This document shows, one piece after another, positions 1-5,825 of a DNA stretch of 11,108 nucleotides. The DNA is from an uncultured Prevotella sp. (GTDB lineage: Bacteria > Bacteroidota > Bacteroidia > Bacteroidales > Bacteroidaceae): assembly GCA_900551985.1 (NCBI GenBank), contig URYG01000100.1:1-11108 (forward strand). The letters are read 5' to 3'. The notes below the pieces were generated by a model that searched no databases, was not told where the DNA came from, and was given only the letters and a program-made list of their open reading frames with translations. Every line of letters begins with the position of its first letter. Positions within the stretch are counted from its first letter, which is position 1. A program made the position numbers and the translations under genes.

Positions 1-2
1 AA

Positions 3-653
3 TATAATGAGTACTATCCATATAGTCCATACATTTATAGTATGAATAATCCTATAAATGCTTTAGATACTGATGGTAGAAAAGTTTATGTGTTTGCAAG
101 AAATTTAATAGAAAATAAATATCTTAATGTTAATGTAATTCATACATTTGTCGTTGTAAAAAAATCCTCCGGAAAAATATATAGATTTGCTTATGGTCCA
201 CAAGATAGTGGCTTTTTGTCGATGGTTAGTGGTCATAGTCCTTTGGTGCGTTGTGATTATTATGATGATAAAAGTGCAGTTTTTTCTTATTTTGAAAAGA
301 AACAGAAAACAGATGGTCTGAAAGAGGTAATGGAAGTGAATACTCCAACAGGCATGACTTCTGATGAATTTGACAAGGCTGTAATAAATGCAGCTTCTGA
401 GTTTAGAGATAATACAGAGATAAAATACCGAATAATCCCAACAAACTCGACCGAAGGCAATTGTAATACTTCAACAACGACCTTGTTGAAAAAAGCTGGT
501 GTTTCTGATGGTGAGATAAATCGTATAAAAAATCAAATTCCAGAATTTAAAACTGGTTTTGGCGATGTTAAGCCATGGAGTGATGAAGAACGCAAGGAAG
601 CTTTAAGACAAAAAATAAAACTTGAAGAAAGTTTGGATAATTCACTAAGATAG
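3..653 (+). CDS. C-terminal part of an Rhs-type polymorphic toxin (5' end outside window)
   Basis: The frame is open from base 3, before the first ATG at 42. Its opening residues, ending in NNPINALDTDG, match the end of the Rhs repeat-associated core, so the ATG at 42 is internal and the real protein is probably a much larger Rhs shell. After the core comes a variable domain of about 190 residues, the position of the toxin in Rhs proteins. Counting from the ATG at 42, it has a His in an IHTFVVV strand (H34), a YRFAYGP strand, and a GNCNTSTTTLL box with Cys141. A His strand followed by an N-C-N box at a helix start is the order seen in permuted papain-fold enzymes (permuted NlpC/P60, LRAT-like). 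That fold is inferred from motifs only; its target (peptide, acyl or lipid bond) cannot be told. A charged tail ends the protein. Two putative immunity genes follow directly. Confidence 0.8.
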   Translation, partial: YNEYYPYSPYIYSMNNPINALDTDGRKVYVFARNLIENKYLNVNVIHTFVVVKKSSGKIYRFAYGPQDSGFLSMVSGHSPLVRCDYYDDKSAVFSYFEKKQKTDGLKEVMEVNTPTGMTSDEFDKAVINAASEFRDNTEIKYRIIPTNSTEGNCNTSTTTLLKKAGVSDGEINRIKNQIPEFKTGFGDVKPWSDEERKEALRQKIKLEESLDNSLR

Positions 654-660
654 AGTTGAT

Positions 661-1185
661 ATGAAAAAAATAGCGTATTTTCTTTTTTATTTGCTTAAAA
701 CTTATTTCTTAAGTTTATTGACTATGCAAAGTGTGATATTTGTCATAGCCTACATTAATTATGCTTATTTCAATCTTTGTGTTCATGAATATAATCCTAT
801 TTTATATGGATTTTTATTAGGAATCGTGGGTTCTATATTTAATTTCCCTTTATTCATGATACTTTATCACTATAAATTTTCAAATATTGAGATAATAAGT
901 GAGTCTATTTTATATGTAATGATAACTCAAATAGGGGGATTTTTGACTTTTTTGTTTACTGGAAATATAGAAGACTGCCATTTGTTAGATGGAGAATCTC
1001 CAAAAATAAGTTGGTTTATTGTCCTTTTTATGGTTGTAGTTTATTTGGCTGCTAAGGGAACAATTAGAAATGTTATATCGTATAAAATAAAGTGTACGTG
1101 GTTCCTGGTATTGGCTTTTAATATTTTTATTTACTTTTATATAATTAAGATATTTCTTTGGTATAATTACAAAGTTGGCAATTGA
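661..1185 (+). CDS. Polytopic membrane protein, candidate toxin immunity protein
   Basis: A 174-residue, very hydrophobic protein with about five predicted membrane segments (roughly residues 13-38, 46-68, 81-100, 117-132 and 144-168) and a short acidic loop with EDCHLLDGE between segments three and four. I recognise no family. It starts 7 bases after the toxin stop codon, so it is almost certainly co-transcribed with the Rhs gene, and that slot usually holds the cognate immunity gene. Membrane-embedded immunity proteins are known for effectors acting at or across the inner membrane. The coding sequence is extremely AT-rich (about 18% G+C in the first 60 bases), as expected for exchanged toxin-immunity cassettes. 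The immunity role rests on position only; the NTF2-fold gene downstream is the competing candidate. Confidence 0.7.
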   Translation: MKKIAYFLFYLLKTYFLSLLTMQSVIFVIAYINYAYFNLCVHEYNPILYGFLLGIVGSIFNFPLFMILYHYKFSNIEIISESILYVMITQIGGFLTFLFTGNIEDCHLLDGESPKISWFIVLFMVVVYLAAKGTIRNVISYKIKCTWFLVLAFNIFIYFYIIKIFLWYNYKVGN

Positions 1186-1213
1186 TGGTAGTATGATAAT
1201 AAAATGAATTATT

Positions 1214-1255
1214 ATGGAATTTAAATTATTAGTAAGCTTAATGCTGTCATTTTAA
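1214..1255 (+). pseudogene. 13-residue reading frame, possible remnant of a signal-peptide start
   Basis: A tiny frame encoding MEFKLLVSLMLSF before TAA, in the gap between the two immunity candidates. The sequence resembles the first residues of an exported or membrane protein that stops abruptly. It could be debris from a lost immunity gene or chance in AT-rich DNA. Confidence 0.15.
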
Positions 1256-1263
1256 GGGAGAAT

Positions 1264-1317
1264 ATGTCAAAAAATGATTTTAATCAATTAATAAATTATA
1301 TATATAATAATTGGTAG
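1264..1317 (+). CDS. 17-residue mini-ORF with strong RBS just upstream of the NTF2 immunity gene
   Basis: The frame encodes MSKNDFNQLINYIYNNW and stops at TAG 1315-1317, two bases before the ATG of the next gene at 1320. An AAGGGAG Shine-Dalgarno sequence (1254-1260) lies 3 bases before its ATG, closer than the usual spacing. This is the best RBS in the toxin-immunity block, whereas the downstream gene has none of its own. It could be a leader peptide translationally coupled to the immunity gene, or the 5' stub of a decayed gene. The arrangement is seen in the sequence; translation is not shown. Confidence 0.3.
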   Translation: MSKNDFNQLINYIYNNW

Positions 1318-1319
1318 AG

Positions 1320-1781
1320 ATGGAAAAAATAATAAAGTTTTTTGTGGCTTGTTTGTTCTTTATAGCAGGTTGCTTTTGCAATTTTTTGTTTGTCAAGTAT
1401 TCGTCTGAAAACAAAAAATCAAAGAAATGTGTAGAATACAATTTCGTAGGATATTGTACTGATTCGCTAATTCCTGATAATTATAGGGAAAGACTTTCTG
1501 GTATTAGTTATGATAATAATGCTGATCCGTTTGGAGTCTACAATCATAAAAATGGTGTTATATCCAATTATCGGTTGGCTGGTATCATTGCTAAAAATGT
1601 CTTGTCAAATATTTATGGGGAAAAGCAAATCAATTCAGAACTTCCCTTGAAAATTTCTTTGATAAATAATAGATTCTGGCAAATAGAAGGTTCGTTGCCA
1701 CCAAATATGACAGGTGGTACAGCCATTATCGTGATTAAAAAAGATGATGGGCAAATACAATATATTCGCCATACAAAATGA
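1320..1781 (+). CDS. Predicted lipoprotein of the NTF2-fold immunity family (Imm-NTF2-2-like)
   Basis: A 153-residue protein read from the ATG at 1320. A TTG nine bases upstream is in frame, but the ATG directly precedes the basic and hydrophobic signal region, so it is preferred. Residues 1-17 are followed by Cys18 in a perfect IAGC lipobox, suggesting lipidation and a periplasmic or surface location; an uncleaved membrane anchor is the alternative. Residues from about 80 to the end carry the pattern of the NTF2-fold immunity family found beside bacterial polymorphic toxins: an alanine-rich helix leading to IYGEKQI, a PLKISLINNRFWQIEG strand pair, a GG turn, then IIVIKKDDGQI and a final basic strand. 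It lies two genes after an Rhs toxin. It may be the cognate immunity protein or an orphan kept against related toxins. Start codon context is weak unless coupled to the mini-ORF that ends at 1317. Confidence 0.75.
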   Translation: MEKIIKFFVACLFFIAGCFCNFLFVKYSSENKKSKKCVEYNFVGYCTDSLIPDNYRERLSGISYDNNADPFGVYNHKNGVISNYRLAGIIAKNVLSNIYGEKQINSELPLKISLINNRFWQIEGSLPPNMTGGTAIIVIKKDDGQIQYIRHTK

Positions 1782-1885
1782 CGGTTGGGTATTTATAGAT
1801 TTAATTTGCCCCTTCCAATAAGGGTACGGAAAAACAAGATAAAGTTTTTGCAACATGAGACAAAGTGTATATGAAGGAAAATATG

Positions 1886-1893
1886 TAACTTTG
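1886..1893 (+). promoter_or_regulatory. Bacteroidetes-type -7 box for the GH43 operon
   Basis: TAACTTTG fits the TAnnTTTG consensus and lies 31 bases before the GH43 start at 1925. No TTG is found at the usual distance upstream, so the -33 element is weak and an activator may be needed. Confidence 0.5.
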
Positions 1894-1924
1894 CAGCATC
1901 AACTAATAATTTAAATATAAAAGA

Positions 1925-3283
1925 ATGAATGTTCGAAAAATAATGAGATGCATTGCTTTGGCTGTATTGTCTTATGACACAGCCTTGGCGCAGAATCCAA
2001 TCATCAATAGCCAGTTTACGGCAGACCCAACGGCTCGCGTGTTTAATGGGAAGATATATCTCTATCCTTCTCATGACATACCGAGTCCGATAGAGAAACT
2101 GAAGACTTGGTTTTGTATGCCTGATTATCATGTCTTCTCATCCTGCAATCTGACGGATTGGGAAGACCATGGAGTCATCGTTTCGCAGGATAAAGTACCT
2201 TGGGTACAGGACGGCAGCTATACGATGTGGGCTCCTGATTGTGTGGAGAAAGATGGAAAATACTACTTCTATTTCCCTGCTGCTCCCAAGGGGGAGGAGA
2301 AGGGATTCGGAATCGGTGTGGCGGTTGCCGACCATCCGGAGGGACCGTTTATGCCGATGTGGAAACCCATAGAGGGGGTTCACGGAATAGACCCTTGTGT
2401 GCTGATAGATAAGGACGGACAGGCTTATCTCTACTGGGCAGGGGCTGGCCTGCACATGGCTAAGCTGAAACCCAACATGATGGAACTTGCCTCGGAACCG
2501 AAGCCTGTAGAGGGATTGCCTGAGGGATTCAAGGAAGGACCGTTTGCCTTTGAACGTAACGGTAAGTATTATTTCACCTTCCCTTGGGTGCGTGAAAAGG
2601 ATGGAACCGAAATACTGGCTTATGCCATGGCCGACCATCCGATGGGACCTTTCACATTCAAGGGCATCATCATGGATGAATCGCCTACGAAGTGCTGGAC
2701 CAATCATCACAGCATCGTGGAATATCAAGGACAGTGGTATCTTTTCTATCATCATAATGATTATTCGCCTCAGTTCGACAAGAACCGCTCGGTGCGAATC
2801 GACTCTCTGAACTTCAATCCTGACGGAACGATACAGAAGGTGATTCCTACGCTAAGAGGTGTGGGATTGACGAACGCTCGCTCGCGCATACAGATAGACC
2901 GCTATTCTGCGCTGCAAGGCAAGGATGTTGGTATCGATTATCTGGATAAGAACAACTGTTTTGCCGGATGGAAGACTCTCTTCTCTAAGTCGAATACTGC
3001 TCTTATATATAATAAGGTGGATTTCGGTAATGAGAAGGTGGCGGAAATCACTGTTCGTGCCAAGTCGCCAAAGGGCGGTGTGCTCGTAGTCAGAGCTGAT
3101 GGCAAGAAGGGCAATATCATCGCTAAGGTGAAGATTCCAAAGTCGGCAGTCTGGAAGGATGTCCGTGCCCAGGTGCTCCATGCTCCTCTGGGCGTTCATG
3201 CTCTTTACGTTTCGCTGCAGAGTGGAGCCGATGTAGAGGTTGACTGGCTGGGCTTTATCAGATTATCGAACCTCAAAAATTAA
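1925..3283 (+). CDS. Secreted GH43 glycoside hydrolase with C-terminal CBM6-like domain
   Basis: A 452-residue enzyme, probably an arabinofuranosidase/arabinoxylan arabinofuranohydrolase or beta-xylosidase releasing side-chain or terminal pentoses. Residues 1-22 form a signal peptide ending ALA before Gln23, so it is exported to the periplasm or beyond. The five-bladed beta-propeller catalytic domain covers about 25-315. The three GH43 acidic residues are visible: D34 in ADPTARV (base), D156 in GIDPC (pKa modulator) and E204 in KEGPF (acid); NHH at 260-262 supplies the conserved active-site His. Residues about 321-448 resemble a CBM6 beta-sandwich (IQIDRYSALQG, later VDWLGFI), although the usual Glu-Asp of the opening strand is replaced. 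It is first in a three-gene unit, 11 bases before the next gene. The ADPTA and YPSHD motifs recall the arabinoxylan-acting subfamilies with CBM6; the exact substrate is inference. Confidence 0.9.
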   Translation: MNVRKIMRCIALAVLSYDTALAQNPIINSQFTADPTARVFNGKIYLYPSHDIPSPIEKLKTWFCMPDYHVFSSCNLTDWEDHGVIVSQDKVPWVQDGSYTMWAPDCVEKDGKYYFYFPAAPKGEEKGFGIGVAVADHPEGPFMPMWKPIEGVHGIDPCVLIDKDGQAYLYWAGAGLHMAKLKPNMMELASEPKPVEGLPEGFKEGPFAFERNGKYYFTFPWVREKDGTEILAYAMADHPMGPFTFKGIIMDESPTKCWTNHHSIVEYQGQWYLFYHHNDYSPQFDKNRSVRIDSLNFNPDGTIQKVIPTLRGVGLTNARSRIQIDRYSALQGKDVGIDYLDKNNCFAGWKTLFSKSNTALIYNKVDFGNEKVAEITVRAKSPKGGVLVVRADGKKGNIIAKVKIPKSAVWKDVRAQVLHAPLGVHALYVSLQSGADVEVDWLGFIRLSNLKN

Positions 3284-3294
3284 ATGAATAGTTT

Positions 3295-3999
3295 ATGTAT
3301 AACTTTTGTGATAAAATAGTTAGATTGTTTTGTTTATGTGTATTCCTTTTTGGGCATTCCTCTGCGGATGCCCAAAATAAGGAATTACCAGCAGACATCA
3401 ATCCTTATTTCGGACCAGTAACCAAGCAGCCTATCATGCCTAATGCGGCTGGCTTTATTCAGAGATGGTTGCTCCTGGAGCCAATCTCTGTGTCTGTCAA
3501 GAGTAATGTTGTTTTTACAGATTCTTATCTGAAGGAGAAGTTCTATACGCAGTATTTCCCTAAACAGATGGAAATCGTACCTAAGGATGGAACCATCGTG
3601 AAGGTGGGGAAGGAAAAGCTGAAATGGCATGCGCTGGACAGCAAGCTCTATAACGTGAAGCTCTTCCGTTTTGCCACTTCGTTCGGAAAACCCAAGTATG
3701 GTGTCTTGTTCTGGGCAGTTACCGTTATCGATTGCCCTGAGGAAATGAAAGACATCCGCCTGGCTGTCGGTTCGAATGGTGCCTCCATGTGGTGGCTCAA
3801 TGGTGAGGAGGCGGTGATGTTGGAAGGCGACCGAAGAATGGTTCGCGATGATGTGGTTTCTAAGAAGCTTACCTTGAAGAAGGGTAAGAATATCCTTCGG
3901 GGTGCAGTCATCAATGGTCCTGGCATGAGCGACTTCTGTATCCGATTCATCGACGGACAAGGCAAGCCAGTCAGAAACCTGTCCATTCATGTGAAGTAG
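3295..3999 (+). CDS. Secreted protein of unknown function within the GH43 operon
   Basis: A 234-residue exported protein. Residues 1-26 form a signal peptide with cleavage expected after ADA, before Gln27. The mature part begins with PADINPYFGP and continues as alternating strands: a WLLLEPI segment (about 58-64), a FPKQMEIVPKDG region, a KLKWHALDS turn, and a C-terminal half with AVGSNGASMWWLNGEEAV followed by KKGKNILRGAVINGPG. That second half resembles a beta-sandwich carbohydrate-binding or PA14-like module (the 'WWLNGE' and 'LKKGKNILR' pattern of sugar-enzyme accessory domains). I see no catalytic Ser-His or acidic signature. It is 11 bases after one GH43 gene and 20 before another, so it is co-transcribed with them and probably helps bind or present a plant glycan. 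I do not recognise a named family; the accessory role is inference from context. Confidence 0.75.
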   Translation: MYNFCDKIVRLFCLCVFLFGHSSADAQNKELPADINPYFGPVTKQPIMPNAAGFIQRWLLLEPISVSVKSNVVFTDSYLKEKFYTQYFPKQMEIVPKDGTIVKVGKEKLKWHALDSKLYNVKLFRFATSFGKPKYGVLFWAVTVIDCPEEMKDIRLAVGSNGASMWWLNGEEAVMLEGDRRMVRDDVVSKKLTLKKGKNILRGAVINGPGMSDFCIRFIDGQGKPVRNLSIHVK

Positions 4000-4019
4000 T
4001 GCAATCAATATAGAAAGTT

Positions 4020-5510
4020 ATGAAACAGAACAATGTTTTTTTCAGATATTTTAGCCCGGTTGCGGCTCAGCAGAAACTTTATGTCGCTGCTTTGGTTGCC
4101 TTGTTGTCTTCTTCTGCTTACGAGGCAGAAGCCCAGGTGGGCGAACCTTTCATTCATGATCCTTCTACCATTGCCCTGTGTGATGGAAAGTATTATACCT
4201 TTGGAACGGGTGAAGGCGGACTCTGGTCGGAGGATGGCTGGAACTGGCAGGGTGGTGCTGTCCGTCCCGGCAGAGGAGCGGCTCCTGATGTGTTGAAGAT
4301 AGGTGACCGTTATCTTGTAGCCTACAGTGCTACGGGTGGTGGATTGGGCGGTACTCATCGCGGTGATGTCCTGACGATGTGGAACAAAAGCCTCGACCCG
4401 AAATCGCCTGATTTCAAATATACCAAACCGGTGGTGGTGGCTTCTTCATTGGATGATGAAGACTGTGATGCGATTGATGCGGGCTTGTTGCTCGACCCTA
4501 CTACCGGCAAACTCTGGCTCAGTTATGGTACCTATTTCGGATTTATCCGTCTGGTAGAACTCGACCCGAAGACGGGTAAGCGGATGGAAGGCAACGAACC
4601 CGTCAATATCGCCATCGACTGCGAAGCTACTGATTTGATTTATCGCAACGGCTGGTATTATCTTCTCGGCACTCACGGCACCTGCTGCGATGGTCCTAAT
4701 TCTACCTATAATATCGTGGTGGGACGTTCGCGAAAGATAACCGGTCCATACGTGGATAATGTGGGCAGAGAGATGTTGCAGGGCGGTGGAAAGATGGTGA
4801 TTGCTGCCAATAATCTGAAGACGGGTCCCGGTCACTTCGGACGCTATATCGAGGAAGAAGGTGTAGAAAAGATGTCGTTCCACTATGAGTCTGATTTCAG
4901 ACAGGGAGGGCGAAGCGTATTGGCTATCCGACCTTTGTTGTGGAAGAACGACTGGCCTGTGGCTGGCGATGAATTCCATGCCGGAACCTACGAGATAGAA
5001 TCGGAACGAAGAGGTTATGCCCTGGAGATTGCTGTTGATTTCGTGAGAATACAGCGGGATATCGAACCTTTCTGGATCAAGCCAACCAAACCTCTGAAGA
5101 ATATCGAGCCTCAGACCTTGAAGGAGGTTGAGGCAGAATGGCCAAAGGGTGAGGTGAAGGTAAGAATGAACGATTACATGTTCCGTCCTCATCAGAAGTG
5201 GAGCATCACGCCTGCTGGAAAGGGTGGTTATCTGGGTGGTCCTTATTATAAAATCTGCATAGAGGGTACTACCCGTTATCTTACCGCAACCGCTCAGCAT
5301 GATGTCATCGCCAAACCTGAGTTTACTGGCGAAGATGCCCAGCTTTGGCGCATCGAACAACTTACCGATGGCACCTATCGCATTATGCCTAAGGCTGTGC
5401 CAGGCACAGAAGAGAAACTTGCATTGGTTTCACTTGGCGACTGTACCCCAGGCTTGGCTCCCTTCGATTTCAACAGCGACAATTCTAAATGGAATTTCAG
5501 ACAACAATAA
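4020..5510 (+). CDS. Secreted GH43 arabinanase-like enzyme with C-terminal beta-trefoil-like domain
   Basis: A 496-residue enzyme of the GH43 arabinanase type (endo- or exo-alpha-1,5-arabinanase); other GH43 activities such as xylosidase remain possible. The signal peptide is long (1-38, cleavage after AEA) with an unusual 18-residue n-region; no later in-frame Met exists, so this start stands. The catalytic propeller spans about 42-335, with D47 in IHDPST (base), D153 in AIDAG (pKa modulator; the usual Pro after Asp is Ala), E202 in CEATDLIYRNG (acid), NSTYNIVVGRS typical of arabinanases, and H272 in GPGHFGR. Residues about 380-496 form a second domain with QKW at 392-394, QLW at 441-443 and a final KW at 490-491. 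This QxW spacing suggests a ricin-like beta-trefoil, likely for glycan binding. It is last in the three-gene unit, with repeats but no clear U-tract terminator after it. Confidence 0.88.
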   Translation: MKQNNVFFRYFSPVAAQQKLYVAALVALLSSSAYEAEAQVGEPFIHDPSTIALCDGKYYTFGTGEGGLWSEDGWNWQGGAVRPGRGAAPDVLKIGDRYLVAYSATGGGLGGTHRGDVLTMWNKSLDPKSPDFKYTKPVVVASSLDDEDCDAIDAGLLLDPTTGKLWLSYGTYFGFIRLVELDPKTGKRMEGNEPVNIAIDCEATDLIYRNGWYYLLGTHGTCCDGPNSTYNIVVGRSRKITGPYVDNVGREMLQGGGKMVIAANNLKTGPGHFGRYIEEEGVEKMSFHYESDFRQGGRSVLAIRPLLWKNDWPVAGDEFHAGTYEIESERRGYALEIAVDFVRIQRDIEPFWIKPTKPLKNIEPQTLKEVEAEWPKGEVKVRMNDYMFRPHQKWSITPAGKGGYLGGPYYKICIEGTTRYLTATAQHDVIAKPEFTGEDAQLWRIEQLTDGTYRIMPKAVPGTEEKLALVSLGDCTPGLAPFDFNSDNSKWNFRQQ

Positions 5511-5602
5511 TAAATAACTGATTCAACTTTCGCTTGGGTGGAAACAAGAAGATAGTTGTATATCATGAAAAGCGTTGAATGTAGCTTTAAATCAGTTATT
5601 TA
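5511..5602. repeat. 92-base element bounded by 13-bp perfect inverted repeats
   Basis: TAAATAACTGATT (5511-5523) is the exact reverse complement of AATCAGTTATTTA (5590-5602). Inside, ATTCAAC (5521-5527) and GTTGAAT (5574-5580) can also pair. It begins directly after the GH43 stop codon and has no coding content. It could be a MITE-like remnant or a long mRNA stem-loop protecting or ending the operon transcript. No U-tract follows. Confidence 0.6.
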
Positions 5603-5651
5603 AATGGTCTTAGAAACCTATATTATTTACCTCTTAAATACTGTTTCGTGT

Positions 5652-5739
5652 GGTTGCCGGCAACTGCCGGCAACCTTGCTATCATATGCCGACAAGGTTG
5701 CTGACATTTGGCAGCAACCTTGCTGGCAACCGCCAACAA
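5652..5739. repeat. Cluster of GC-rich alternating palindromes (REP/BIME-like)
   Basis: GGTTGCCGGCA (5652-5662) pairs perfectly with TGCCGGCAACC (5665-5675), forming an 11-bp palindrome around AC. CAAGGTTGCTG (5693-5703) pairs perfectly with CAGCAACCTTG (5712-5722) around an 8-base loop. TTGCTGGC (5720-5727) pairs with GCCAACAA (5732-5739) with one mismatch. The core GCAACCTTGCT occurs at about 5671-5681 and 5715-5724, and inverted at 5693-5703, so copies alternate in orientation as in bacterial interspersed mosaic elements. The lack of a T-run argues against a simple intrinsic terminator. The rest of the 5511-5825 gap has no gene that I can support. Confidence 0.7.
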
Positions 5740-5792
5740 TTAAATAAATCTAATTCTTCAGGTCGATAGATACAGCTTCTCTGATTATTTCG

Positions 5793-5800
5793 TATATTTG
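5793..5800 (+). promoter_or_regulatory. Bacteroidetes-type -7 box for the HU-like gene
   Basis: TATATTTG matches TAnnTTTG and lies 25 bases before the ATG at 5826. No convincing -33 TTG is seen at the expected distance. Confidence 0.5.
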
Positions 5801-5825
5801 CAATAACTTATAAAGCAGTACAACT

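Noticed and set aside
1311..1781. TTG at 1311 as the start of the NTF2 immunity gene
   Set aside because: The ATG at 1320 gives a normal lipoprotein signal (basic residues then hydrophobic core) and avoids overlapping the stop of the mini-ORF.
1810..1824. Small hairpin CCCTT-CCAAT-AAGGG after the NTF2 immunity gene as a terminator
   Set aside because: The stem is only 5 bp and is followed by TACGG and A-rich sequence, not a T-run.
2138..2755. Long minus-strand open frame inside the first GH43 gene
   Set aside because: It lies opposite a well-supported GH43 catalytic domain and its translation matches no protein pattern; it is a shadow frame.
4446..5360. 304-residue minus-strand frame opposite the second GH43 gene
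   Set aside because: All GH43 catalytic residues are on the plus strand here, and the antisense translation has no domain-like features.
5652..5675. Strong GC-rich hairpin as an intrinsic terminator of the GH43 operon
   Set aside because: It is about 140 bases after the stop codon and is followed by TTGCTATC, not a U-tract; it fits the repeat cluster better.
5640..5760. Repeat cluster considered as a CRISPR array
   Set aside because: Units alternate in orientation, lie 20-40 bases apart without uniform spacers, and no cas gene is nearby.
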